In this document: positions 36,035 through 44,432 of the stretch, piece by piece
How the letters are laid out: each line of letters opens with the position of its first letter
Numbering within the stretch: position 1 is the first letter of the stretch
Source: Pandoraea iniqua
GTDB taxonomy: Bacteria; Pseudomonadota; Gammaproteobacteria; Burkholderiales; Burkholderiaceae
NCBI RefSeq assembly: GCF_902459685.1
Contig: NZ_CABPSF010000004.1
Span: 310,001 to 374,000, forward strand
Length of the DNA stretch: 64,000 nucleotides
Reading direction: 5' to 3'
Program-made: the position numbers and the translations under genes
Notes under the pieces: generated by a model
Seen by the model: the letters and a program-made list of their open reading frames with translations, nothing else
Told to the model about the DNA's origin: nothing
Databases searched by the model: none

Positions 36035-36113
36035 TTGGGGACCTGCTGGTATTGAGTTTCAGGAGAAGGCCTTGTGGGCCTCCATGGGTGTTCCGGACAC
36101 TGCTTTGCCCGCG

Positions 36114-36142
36114 ATTTTAGTCCCCACAACTCATAAGGTCAA
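36114..36142 (-). promoter_or_regulatory. Promoter of acnB
   Basis: Reading the minus strand, TTGACC (36142-36137) and TAAAAT (36119-36114) are spaced 17 bases, about 80 bases before the start codon. Just upstream lies the palindrome CTTATATAAG (36154-36163) inside CAACTC...GAGTTG arms (36127-36168), a possible regulator site. Confidence 0.65.
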
Positions 36143-36254
36143 ATGTCTTATGTCTTATATAAGAGTTGAAAAAGCAACAGTTGCCCGGGCGATGCCGGGC
36201 GGCGTGGATTTCAAGGGGGGCGGTGCAGGCCCGGACGCGGGCGCCGGTGCGGGT

Positions 36255-37082
36255 TCAGGCGAAGTATTGGCCGGGCGTGCGTCCGAGGGATTTGCGGAAC
36301 ATTTCGATGAAACCGGTCGTGCTTTCGTAGCCGAGTTCGTTGGCGACCGCCGAGACGGCCCGGCCTTCGGCCAGCCGGTAAAGCGCCTCTTGCAGGCGCA
36401 CGTGGCGGCGCCATTCGTCGAAGGTGAGGTTGAGTTCGCGGGTAAACAGCCGCGAGAGGGTGCGTGCGCTGGCGCCGACGTGATCGCCCCATTCCTGCAA
36501 CGTGCGGTTGTCGGACGGCTCGCGCAGGAATTCGGTGCACAGGCGGGCGAGGCGCCGTTCGCGCGGAATTTCGAGCGAGAGCGGAATCTCATCGCTGAAT
36601 TCGAGCTCGTCGCGGATGATCTCGAAGAACTTGTCGACGTGGCGCTTGCGCAGCATGGGCTCGTCGGTGGCAGCGGCGCGCAGGATCAGTTCGCGCATCA
36701 GGTTCGAGACGACGAGCGGTTCGCAGGTCTTCGGCAGGTCGGCCACGACGTGCGGCGAGATCAGCAGGTTGTGCATGCCGAACGACGCACGCAGGCGCAC
36801 AGCGTGCAGCGTCATTGGCGGAATCCAGACAGCGCGCTGCGGGGGCACGACCCAAGTGCCGCGAGGCGTGTCCACGGTCATGATGCCTTCGCTGCCGAAC
36901 AGGACTTGCCCGTAGGGATGCACGTGCGGCTCGACACCGCCACCGGACGGAAACTCGAACGCCAGCCCGACCATGGGCGCGGGCGAGATTCGCGACTCGA
37001 AGAACTCGACATCCTGTGCGGTGATGATTCGGGTCTGCATGACGTGCCACCTGGCTTCAGGGGAAAGGAATGCGCGTTTCAT
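36255..37082 (-). CDS. AraC-family regulator with cupin domain
   Basis: A 275-aa regulator: an N-terminal cupin-like sensing domain (VEPHVHPYGQVLFGSEG..., residues about 50-90) and a C-terminal AraC double helix-turn-helix (WGDHVGASARTLSRLFTRELNLTFDEW and ANELGYESTTGFIEMFRKSLG). This NimR/YdeO-like architecture is common beside transporter genes. AAGGA precedes the start at 37082; a Met at 37040 is an alternative with AGGTGG upstream. It lies about 100 bases downstream of the MHS transporter gene on the same strand, so it may control the transporter or the adjacent oxidoreductase cassette. Confidence 0.87.
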   Translation of the reverse strand: MKRAFLSPEARWHVMQTRIITAQDVEFFESRISPAPMVGLAFEFPSGGGVEPHVHPYGQVLFGSEGIMTVDTPRGTWVVPPQRAVWIPPMTLHAVRLRASFGMHNLLISPHVVADLPKTCEPLVVSNLMRELILRAAATDEPMLRKRHVDKFFEIIRDELEFSDEIPLSLEIPRERRLARLCTEFLREPSDNRTLQEWGDHVGASARTLSRLFTRELNLTFDEWRRHVRLQEALYRLAEGRAVSAVANELGYESTTGFIEMFRKSLGRTPGQYFA

Positions 37083-37179
37083 TCTTTCCTTAACGTCGGT
37101 TGCAGGACATGGGGGTTAACACGAGGCGGACGAGGCTGGAGGTCGGCCCTCCAGCCTGCAACAGCCGGATTGGCAATGG

Positions 37180-38481
37180 TTATTCGAGCGCTCGCCCGCG
37201 CGTTTCCGGCATCCAGAGGACGGCCGCCACCGTCAGCAGGTTGAGCGCAATCAGATACGCGGCAAACCACCCCAGATGGCCGTGATCCGCGAGCCAGTTC
37301 TGAAGGTACGGGGCGGTGCCGCCGAAGATCGCCACCGTCAGCGAGTAGGGGATGGCGACGCCGGTGGCGCGAATGCGCGTGGGGAACAATTCCGCATAGA
37401 CCGCCGGGGCGATGGCGGTCCACGCGGCCAGCACGACCAGCCCGATGCAGATCGCCAGCGTCAGCCGCACAAAGGAGCCGTCGATGAGCATCAGCGCCGG
37501 CACGATGACCAGCGCCGATCCGCCCGCGCCCAGCAGCAGGTTGGGCTTGCGCCCGATGCGATCGGAGAGTGCGCCCCAGAACGGCTGCACGGCCATATAG
37601 ACCAGACAGCCGATGCACAGCGCCCATAGCCCCTGACGCGCATCGACCCCCTTGAAGTGGGTGGCAAACGTGATCGCCCCCGACATCCATGTGTTGAACG
37701 TCAACGTCGGTCCGGCCGTGAGGGCAATGATCCGCAGCACCGACGTGCGGTGTTCCCAGATGGCCTGCGCCATCGGCTGCGTCGGCACGCCGGCGCGCGC
37801 TTCGCTCTGCTCCTGTTCGAACGCGGAGGTTTCTTTCAGGCGGCCACGCAGGAACAACGCATAGACCCCGAGAGCGGTGCCGAAGAAGAACGGGATGCGC
37901 CAGCCGTACCGGGTCATCTCGTCGGCGGAGAACACCTGCGTGAGCACCAGCCCGACGGCCGTGGCCAGTAGCGAGCCGCCGGTAATGGCGATGAACATGC
38001 TGCTCGACCACAAGCCGCGCCGGTTCACGGGCGCGCTTTCCACGAGGAACGTGAACGATGCGCCAATCTCGCCGCCCAGACCGAAGCCCTGAAGCAGGCG
38101 CCCGAACACGAGCAGCGCCGGGGCCATCAGGCCGATGGACGCGTAAGTGGGCGACACCGCGATCACGAGGCACCCGGCGGCGGTGACGGCCATCGAGGCC
38201 ACCATCGCAAAGCGGCGGCCACGACGGTCGGAGAGCCAGCCGAAGTAGATGCCGCCGATGGGGCGCAGCAAAAAGCCGACGGCGAAGACGGCCAGCGTCG
38301 ACAGGAAGGCGGCAGTCGGATCTTCGGCGTGGAAGAACTGCGTCGAGAAATAGCGCGAAAAGAGCACGAACGAGGCGAAGTCGTACCACTCGAGCGCGTT
38401 GCCGATTCCGGCGCCCAAGATGACCGACTTCGCCGGCGAACCGCGCTCGTTGCGGGCGACGGCTTGCAGGGTCGCATCCAT
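37180..38481 (-). CDS. MFS transporter, metabolite:H+ symporter (MHS) type
   Basis: A 433-aa inner-membrane symporter with about 12 helices. GIGNALEWYDFASFVLFSRYF near the N-terminus is the MHS signature (ProP, KgtP, ShiA-like). Motif A is visible as GWLSDRRGRRFA. MHS members import small acids or zwitterions such as 2-oxoglutarate, citrate, shikimate or proline-betaine. GAGGAG precedes the ATG at 38481. It is divergent from the flavoprotein cassette, so it may bring in that system's substrate. Confidence 0.9.
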   Translation of the reverse strand: MDATLQAVARNERGSPAKSVILGAGIGNALEWYDFASFVLFSRYFSTQFFHAEDPTAAFLSTLAVFAVGFLLRPIGGIYFGWLSDRRGRRFAMVASMAVTAAGCLVIAVSPTYASIGLMAPALLVFGRLLQGFGLGGEIGASFTFLVESAPVNRRGLWSSSMFIAITGGSLLATAVGLVLTQVFSADEMTRYGWRIPFFFGTALGVYALFLRGRLKETSAFEQEQSEARAGVPTQPMAQAIWEHRTSVLRIIALTAGPTLTFNTWMSGAITFATHFKGVDARQGLWALCIGCLVYMAVQPFWGALSDRIGRKPNLLLGAGGSALVIVPALMLIDGSFVRLTLAICIGLVVLAAWTAIAPAVYAELFPTRIRATGVAIPYSLTVAIFGGTAPYLQNWLADHGHLGWFAAYLIALNLLTVAAVLWMPETRGRALE

Positions 38482-38785
38482 GGTGTGTCTCCTCATACCA
38501 GATAGTCGTTGTTATGTGTTTTACGGCCCTGTTCACCTTAGCGTGACTTGTCCGCCCGACACACCGCGCGCGGGACAACACATATCGCAAAGCGGACAAA
38601 ATTTTCTACCGGGGCGGCTCGCCTCGTCCGGGAGTGTTTTGATGCGTTCTTGCCGCGCCGCGCACATTGGCCGCTTTGGTGGATGACGTGTCCCGATCGC
38701 TGCATCGGTGCCGGGCGGCCTGCCCACAATGGTCACATTCCATTTCACACGTTTCGACAACCGGCCCGAGGAGGGCGCTGCTGCG
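38482..38785. other. Divergent intergenic region with TTGTCCGC / GCGGACAA repeats
   Basis: 304 bases between the MHS transporter and the flavoprotein. TTGTCCGC at 38548-38555 and its reverse complement GCGGACAA at 38592-38599 flank a third partial copy (CGGGACAA, 38571-38578). They could be regulator sites. A 19-codon frame at 38729-38785 continues into the flavoprotein and may be a longer start (see findings). Confidence 0.45.
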
Positions 38786-40522
38786 ATGAGGGTGATCCAT
38801 TGCGATGTAGTGGTCGTTGGCGGCGGCGGGGCTGGCACCTATGCCGCCCTGCGCCTGCACGATCTGGGCTTGAAGCCGATGCTGATCTCCAAGGGGCTGG
38901 TCGGCAAGAGCGGTGCGTCGATCATGGCGGGCGCAGTCATCGTCGGCTCGAAGATGCTCGGCGGCACCGACCAGAACGCGGCCGCCTCGCTCGAATTTTT
39001 CGCGAAGTACTACAGCCACTTTCTTGTCGATCAGTCGTATCTGGCGGCCGCCGGTCACTGGATCGAGAACACGTTCTATCCGGAGATGGAATCGCTGGGG
39101 TTGCTGTTCTCGCGCGAGGCCGACGGCCAGATCGCGATGAGCCACTCGCCCGTGCGTTGGGCGGTCGCGCCCATGCAAGGGCAGACCGGCATTCTGCTGA
39201 TGGATATCCGGCGTAAGCAACTGCAAGCCCGAGGCATTCCGATGCATGAGGAATGCATGGTCACGGCGCTGCTGCGCAACGCAAACGGCGAAGTCTGTGG
39301 CCTGACGGCGCTGGACTATGTGCATGGCGAGATGTTTGCCGTGCATGCGAAGGCGGTCGTCATGGCGACGGGGCACGCGGACCGGCTGGTGCGCCGCTCC
39401 ACAGGCACGCGCGAGCAGACCGGCGACGGCATCGCGCTGGCGCTGCGCGCGGGGGCCGAGATGACCAATCTGGAGATGCAGTTCTGGCACATCAGCGATT
39501 TCGCGAACCCGCCGACGTGGCAGCGCCTGCACGTGTACCCGAACCCGCTGGTGGGGACCGACCAGAGTTCGCGTGTGTACAACGCGCAGGGCGAATGCTT
39601 CTTCGAGCAGGCACGCGATGCCCCTGCCGCACTCGCGCCGTACTCGCTTCAGGTGAAACGGCTCACGCAGCAGGTGCTCGCGGGCAAGGCGCGCTTTAGC
39701 GGCGGCTATTACACGTCTTACAGCCACGTCGACGCCGATGTGCTGCGGCGTTATCAATACGCCGGTTCCGCATTCGAAAAGCTGGGGCTGGACATTACGC
39801 GTGACAAAGTCGAAGCGCGCACCACGATGCATTACCGGCAGGGAGGGATCGAGTCCGACCCGCACTCGATGCGCACCAGCGTCGACGGCTTGTGGGTGGC
39901 GGGTGGCGTGGGCGCTCACGTGACGGGAAGTCTGGCGGTTGCCATCTATGACGGCGGGCTGGCAGCGGAGTCGGTGGCCGGGGGCTTGCCCGACCGCCAT
40001 CGCCACGACGACCTCACGGAGCAGCAGATCCGTGCGGAGGAGCAACGGGTCGAAGCGTTGCGCACAGGTGCGGGGGCGGGCGGCAGCGGTCAGCAGCCTC
40101 TGGCCCCCATGCACGTCAAGACCGGCGTCTGGGATGCGATGGGCGAAGCCTACGGCCTGATCAAGAGCGGGGATGCGATGCGCGAGGGACTGGCCCGACT
40201 CGCCGTGTTCCGCGAGCGCGAGTTGCCGCGCATGACACCGCCGAGTGCATCGCGGCGCTTCAACACGGCGTGGCTGGATGCGCTGGATGTTCACAACCTC
40301 ATTGATGTATGCGAAGTCACGCTGCAAAGCGCATTGAAGCGCGAGGAGAGCCGCGGCAGCTTCTATCGCACCGACTTCCCGTATGTCGACAACACCGCGT
40401 GGCAGTGCAAGAACATCGTGGCGCGCGATGGTAGCGACTACCGGTTCAGGAAGGAGCGCTATCCGGCAGGGGGCATCGCGCCGGGGTTCGACCGGCAGGA
40501 GTATTTCAGCGTGCCTTGGTAA
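38786..40522 (+). CDS. FAD flavoprotein of a fumarate-reductase/succinate-dehydrogenase-like complex
   Basis: A 578-aa FAD-dependent oxidoreductase of the SdhA/FrdA superfamily. It starts with a Rossmann motif (VVVGGGGAGTYAA) and keeps AVVMATGHA, TGDGIALALRAGAEMTNLEM and MHYRQGGI (usual HYTMGGI). Diverged parts: the catalytic arginine motif RGEGG is missing, HPT becomes WHIS, and the C-terminal FAD motif GANRLGxNSL is replaced by HVTGSLAVAIYDGG. So it belongs to the superfamily but may not use succinate or fumarate. No Tat or Sec leader. The ATG at 38786 follows GAGGAGGG by 10 bases; an in-frame ATG at 38729 would add 19 residues. First gene of a three-gene cassette. Confidence 0.82.
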   Translation: MRVIHCDVVVVGGGGAGTYAALRLHDLGLKPMLISKGLVGKSGASIMAGAVIVGSKMLGGTDQNAAASLEFFAKYYSHFLVDQSYLAAAGHWIENTFYPEMESLGLLFSREADGQIAMSHSPVRWAVAPMQGQTGILLMDIRRKQLQARGIPMHEECMVTALLRNANGEVCGLTALDYVHGEMFAVHAKAVVMATGHADRLVRRSTGTREQTGDGIALALRAGAEMTNLEMQFWHISDFANPPTWQRLHVYPNPLVGTDQSSRVYNAQGECFFEQARDAPAALAPYSLQVKRLTQQVLAGKARFSGGYYTSYSHVDADVLRRYQYAGSAFEKLGLDITRDKVEARTTMHYRQGGIESDPHSMRTSVDGLWVAGGVGAHVTGSLAVAIYDGGLAAESVAGGLPDRHRHDDLTEQQIRAEEQRVEALRTGAGAGGSGQQPLAPMHVKTGVWDAMGEAYGLIKSGDAMREGLARLAVFRERELPRMTPPSASRRFNTAWLDALDVHNLIDVCEVTLQSALKREESRGSFYRTDFPYVDNTAWQCKNIVARDGSDYRFRKERYPAGGIAPGFDRQEYFSVPW

Positions 40523-40583
40523 CCCGCTGTCATCCCGGCCTCAACCATTCATCCATAACCATCCATTCGCGCAGAGGGGACCC

Positions 40584-41549
40584 ATGCATTCGGACGTCAG
40601 GCAATTTCGGGGTGACATTGGCAGCGGCAGTGAACTGACGACGGTGACGCTGCACATCTCGCGCTTCGATCCGGAGACGGACGCGGCGCCCTACGTCGAG
40701 ACGTTCGCGGTGCCGGGGGTGCCGCACATGCGCATTATCGACGCGCTGAACTACGTGCAGGAAGCGCTCGCCGTGGACATCGGCTTTCGATGGTATTGCG
40801 GCACCAAGAAGTGCGGCACCTGCGCTGTGCGGATGAACGGACGCGAAGTGCTCGCTTGCTGGGAGGCGGCCGAAGCCGAGATGCATATCGAGCCGCTGCG
40901 CCATCTGCCGCTGATTCGCGATCTGGCGGTTGACCGCGCGCCTGCCGAAGCGAAGCTGGTGTCGTTGCAGACTTGGCTTCAGCGATCGAAGCCGTATGGC
41001 GGGTTTCCCGAGCCGATCGATGCGGCCAACGCCGCGACGCTGCGCGCCACGATGGACTGCCTGAGTTGTCTGGCCTGCTATTCGGCATGCCCGGTGCTCG
41101 ATTTTCCCGACGACATTGCGTTTGCCGGGCCTGCGCCGCTGGTGCATCTGGCCCGCGTCGCGCTGGACGCCCGCGACGATGCGCCGCGTCTGCAAGCCAT
41201 TCTGGAAGAAGCGCACGTTCACCATTGCGTGTCTTGTTATCAGTGCGAAGCCGTTTGTCCCGCGCACATACCCATCGTGAGTGCCGCCATCGAACCGCTC
41301 AAGCAACTGGCCTATGCGCAGTCCCGCGATGCGTCGCCGCATGCGCGCACGTTCATGGACATCGTCGCGCGACGCGGACGTATCGAGCCCATGCTGCTGG
41401 TGCTCGGCACGCGCGGTTGGCGCGCCGTGCTGCAACGCCCCGGCCGCACGTTCAAGCTGATGCTGCGCGGCAAGGTCAGCCCATTGGCGGCGCTACTGCG
41501 CCGGCCGGTGGACGGCATCAAGACGATCCGGCGAATTTTCTTTAAATGA
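40584..41549 (+). CDS. Iron-sulfur subunit (SdhB/FrdB-like)
   Basis: A 321-aa electron-transfer subunit. An N-terminal plant-type [2Fe-2S] site uses C72, C77, C80 and C92 (YCGTKKCGTCAV...LAC). The C-terminal ferredoxin part has C159, C162, C165 and C169 (CLSCLACYSACP) and C215, C218, C221 and C225 (CVSCYQCEAVCP). The last set has four cysteines, so it should bind [4Fe-4S] instead of the [3Fe-4S] of classical SdhB; that change is known in the archaeal/class E enzymes. About 80 extra C-terminal residues are Arg-rich. It sits between the flavoprotein and CCG-protein genes. Confidence 0.88.
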   Translation: MHSDVRQFRGDIGSGSELTTVTLHISRFDPETDAAPYVETFAVPGVPHMRIIDALNYVQEALAVDIGFRWYCGTKKCGTCAVRMNGREVLACWEAAEAEMHIEPLRHLPLIRDLAVDRAPAEAKLVSLQTWLQRSKPYGGFPEPIDAANAATLRATMDCLSCLACYSACPVLDFPDDIAFAGPAPLVHLARVALDARDDAPRLQAILEEAHVHHCVSCYQCEAVCPAHIPIVSAAIEPLKQLAYAQSRDASPHARTFMDIVARRGRIEPMLLVLGTRGWRAVLQRPGRTFKLMLRGKVSPLAALLRRPVDGIKTIRRIFFK

Positions 41550-41572
41550 GTTCATTCCACCAAGGCACCGAC

Positions 41573-42454
41573 ATGCAAATCGCCTTCTATCCCGGATGCA
41601 GCGCACGTACCACTTGTGGCGAGTTACTGGAGGCCACCCATGCCGTGGCAGACCGGCTGGGCATCACGCTCGAAACGCTGAGTTCCGCCACCTGCACCGG
41701 CAGTCGCGAGATTCGTGCGGCCGACCCGGAGCGCTTCGTGGCGCTCAACGTGCGCATCATCGCGCTGGCCGAGGCGAAAGGCCTCGATCTCATGACGATC
41801 TGCAATACCTGTACGTTGAACCTGATCGAAGCGAAACAGCGCGTCGACAACGACCCGGCGTTGCGTGCGCGTGTGGACCGCAAGCTCGCGGAGGAGGGGC
41901 TGGTCTACCGGGGCACGGCACGTGTGACGCACTTTCTCTGGTATCTGCTGGAGGAAGTGGGGGAGGCGCGGTTGCGCTCGCTTGTGAAAACACCGTTGTC
42001 GGAACATCGAATCGCAGCGTTCTACGGCTGCCACATCGTCCGGCCGCCGTCGGTATTCGGTGATACGGATGCGCGTGACGTCAGATCGATCGAAACACTC
42101 GCACAGATACTGGGCTGCACGACGGTGGATTATTCCGGCAGAACGGCGTGCTGCGGCTTCCACTGCTCGGCGCAAAGCGATGTGATTCCCATCAAACTCA
42201 GCGGGCGCCACGTGGCATCGGCCAAAGCGGCGGGGGCGGACGCAATGGTGACGCCGTGTCCGCTGTGTCATACGGTGCTCGACACTTATCAGGACGACAT
42301 GGCGCGCGATCTGAACACCTCGCTCGATATGCCGGTGCTGCATTTGCCACAGCTTGTCGGGCTGGCATTAGGCATCGACGCGGCGGCGCTCGGTCTCAAG
42401 CGGCACGTTGTGCCGGTTAAGGGCGTGCGGCGGGTTCCGCCGGCGTTGTCGTGA
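41573..42454 (+). CDS. CCG-domain protein (HdrB/SdhE-like third subunit)
   Basis: A 293-aa protein with two Cys-rich (CCG) domains as in heterodisulfide reductase HdrB and the SdhE/MfrE subunit of class E succinate-fumarate oxidoreductases. Domain 1: FYPGCSARTTCG, SSATCTGS (single Cys where CC is usual) and ICNTC. Domain 2: YGCHIV, ACCGFHC and CPLC. Such subunits probably link the iron-sulfur chain to the membrane quinone pool. AAGG sits 7 bases before the ATG at 41573; the ATG at 41546, which overlaps the previous stop, is the alternative start. No transmembrane helix is seen. Confidence 0.85.
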   Translation: MQIAFYPGCSARTTCGELLEATHAVADRLGITLETLSSATCTGSREIRAADPERFVALNVRIIALAEAKGLDLMTICNTCTLNLIEAKQRVDNDPALRARVDRKLAEEGLVYRGTARVTHFLWYLLEEVGEARLRSLVKTPLSEHRIAAFYGCHIVRPPSVFGDTDARDVRSIETLAQILGCTTVDYSGRTACCGFHCSAQSDVIPIKLSGRHVASAKAAGADAMVTPCPLCHTVLDTYQDDMARDLNTSLDMPVLHLPQLVGLALGIDAAALGLKRHVVPVKGVRRVPPALS

Positions 42455-42544
42455 CTCCGGTTCATGGCATGGTATGGAAACAATTTCACCACCCGCGACC
42501 TATACTTTCTGAATGATTTTGTTCCTAGAAAGGAGGAGAAAATC

Positions 42545-42757
42545 ATGACCCGAAAATACATCGATTGCCGGGAGTTTCCGAGCGAGACGAACTGCTCGGT
42601 CGCGCTATGTGCTGATTCCGAAGGTGAATTGCTGGAGGCTGCCGTGCAGCACGCGGTCACAGTTCACAAACATACCGATTCGCCGGCGTTGCGCTCACAG
42701 TTGAAGACGCTTTTCCATGACGGCACCCCTCCCGTAGACGCACCGCGTCAAGGGTAA
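42545..42757 (+). CDS. DUF1059 small protein
   Basis: A 70-aa soluble protein matching the DUF1059 pattern: YIDCREFPSETNCSVALCADSEGELLEAAVQHA, with spaced cysteines (residues about 8, 17 and 22) and a C-terminal helix (HKHTDSPALRSQLKTLF). Unknown function; the His/Cys arrangement may bind metal. AAAGGAGGAG precedes the ATG. It lies 90 bases after the CCG gene and 127 before the flavin oxidase gene. Confidence 0.82.
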   Translation: MTRKYIDCREFPSETNCSVALCADSEGELLEAAVQHAVTVHKHTDSPALRSQLKTLFHDGTPPVDAPRQG

Positions 42758-42884
42758 TTAGCGACACAGAGTCACCAAAGACGACGCCCATAGTCGCCCT
42801 CTTCTCAAGCGGGCAAAGCCTTGGAGAAGTATCGAGTCTCCCTGCGATTGCCTCAGGTCCGGGCCACACAGCATGAGGTGTCTT

Positions 42885-44276
42885 ATGACCCACTTATCCA
42901 CCGAGGCAATCGGCGCGTTGAGCGCGTCCGCAAGAGGCCAGGTGTTGCTGCCCGGCGACCCCGATTTCGATCGGTCTCGACGTCTTTGGAATGCCATGAT
43001 CGATCGCCACCCGGCCGTGATCGTGCGCTGCGCGGGCGTCGCCGATGTCCGCCGGGCAGTGGACTTTGCGCGCGATAACAAGCTGCCGCTCGCCGTGCGG
43101 GGCGGCGCGCACAACATCGCCGGCTCGGCGGCGTGCGACGACGGACTGATGATCGATTTGTCGCCGATGACATCGGTGCGTGTCGATCCGGCGGCACGCC
43201 GTGCCTATGTCGAACCGGGCGCCACGCTGGGCGATTTCGATCACGAAGCACAGGCTTTCGGTCTCGCGACGCCGCTCGGGATCAACTCGACGACCGGCGT
43301 GTCGGGCCTGACACTTGGCGGCGGATTCGGTTGGCTTACCCGGAAATACGGAATGACGATCGATAATCTCTTGTCGGCGGATGTCGTGACGGCCGACGGG
43401 GAACTGGTCCACACCGCTGCCGATGCGCACGAGCACCTCTTCTGGGCGATTCGCGGCGGCGGTGGCAACTTCGGCGTCGTCACGATGTTCGAGTTCCAAC
43501 TGCACCCGGTCGGGCCGGAAGTGTACGGCGGCCTTGTCGTACTGCCGTTGGCGCAGGCGAAAGACGCGCTCAAAAGCTATCGGGTTGCCGCGCGCGATAT
43601 GCCCGACGAGCTCTCGGTATGGGCGGTGTTGCGCCTTGCACCGCCGTTACCGTTTCTGCCGGAGGCGGTCCACGGCAAACCGGTCGTCGCGTTTGCAAGC
43701 TGCTACACCGGTGCGCTTGAAGACGGCCCGGCGGCGTTGGCGGCGGTGCGCCGCCTCGGTACCCCGTATGGCGAGCACCTCGGCCCGATGCCGTATGCCA
43801 TGTGGCAACAGGCGTTCGATCCGCTGTTGATGCCCGGTGCACGCAATTACTGGAAGTCGCACAATCTGGCCGACTTGCCGGATGGGCTGCTCGACGTGTT
43901 GATCGACGCGATTGGCAAGCTGCCGTCGCCGCAATGCGAAATCTTCTTCGGGCAGATCGGCGGGCAGGCAAGCCGCTATCCGGCGGATGCTACGGCTTAT
44001 CCGAGCCGCGATACCCAATATGTCATGAACGTGCACGGACGCTGGGACGACCCGGACGACGATGCGCGCTGTGTCGCGTGGGCACGCGCATTTTTCGACG
44101 CGGCCGCGCCTTTCGCACTGGGTAGCGCCTACGTCAATTTCCTGACACAGGACGAAGCGGACCGGGTCGGGGCAGCCTATGGCCCGAACTATGAGCGTCT
44201 CGTTGCCGCGAAAACCCGGTATGACCCGCATAACCTGTTCCATCACAACCAGAACATCAAGCCGGCTCGCGATTAA
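42885..44276 (+). CDS. FAD-binding (PCMH/BBE) oxidoreductase
   Basis: A 463-aa flavin oxidase of the berberine-bridge/6-hydroxynicotine-oxidase family. The FAD domain (residues about 35-210) has the flavin-linking His in RGGAHNIAGSA, plus STTGVSGLTLGGGFGWL and RGGGGNFGVVT. The C-terminal BBE motif is YGPNYERLVAAKTRYDPHNLF. Such enzymes oxidise sugars, alcohols or alkaloid-like compounds; the substrate here is unknown. GAGGTG precedes the ATG at 42885, 4 codons inside the longest frame. Confidence 0.9.
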   Translation: MTHLSTEAIGALSASARGQVLLPGDPDFDRSRRLWNAMIDRHPAVIVRCAGVADVRRAVDFARDNKLPLAVRGGAHNIAGSAACDDGLMIDLSPMTSVRVDPAARRAYVEPGATLGDFDHEAQAFGLATPLGINSTTGVSGLTLGGGFGWLTRKYGMTIDNLLSADVVTADGELVHTAADAHEHLFWAIRGGGGNFGVVTMFEFQLHPVGPEVYGGLVVLPLAQAKDALKSYRVAARDMPDELSVWAVLRLAPPLPFLPEAVHGKPVVAFASCYTGALEDGPAALAAVRRLGTPYGEHLGPMPYAMWQQAFDPLLMPGARNYWKSHNLADLPDGLLDVLIDAIGKLPSPQCEIFFGQIGGQASRYPADATAYPSRDTQYVMNVHGRWDDPDDDARCVAWARAFFDAAAPFALGSAYVNFLTQDEADRVGAAYGPNYERLVAAKTRYDPHNLFHHNQNIKPARD

Positions 44277-44432
44277 TGCTGGCAGGGGCAGCCTCGATCG
44301 GGCGCAGGTCGATCGCCGGTCATCGTCTGCCCCAGTTGCTGGCGCGCGAAGATTCCGGTAGCGTTGCGCAAAATTGTCGGACCGCACTATCCACGCAAGC
44401 TGTCGTCAGAACAACGCATCGCGGAGGCTGCT

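Noticed and set aside
33701-36055. A 784-codon plus-strand frame opposite acnB
   Set aside because: Shadow frame. The minus strand encodes full-length AcnB with all catalytic motifs.
38786-41549. Assignment as housekeeping succinate dehydrogenase sdhAB
   Set aside because: No sdhCD, CCG third subunit instead, missing RGEGG motif, four-Cys third cluster.
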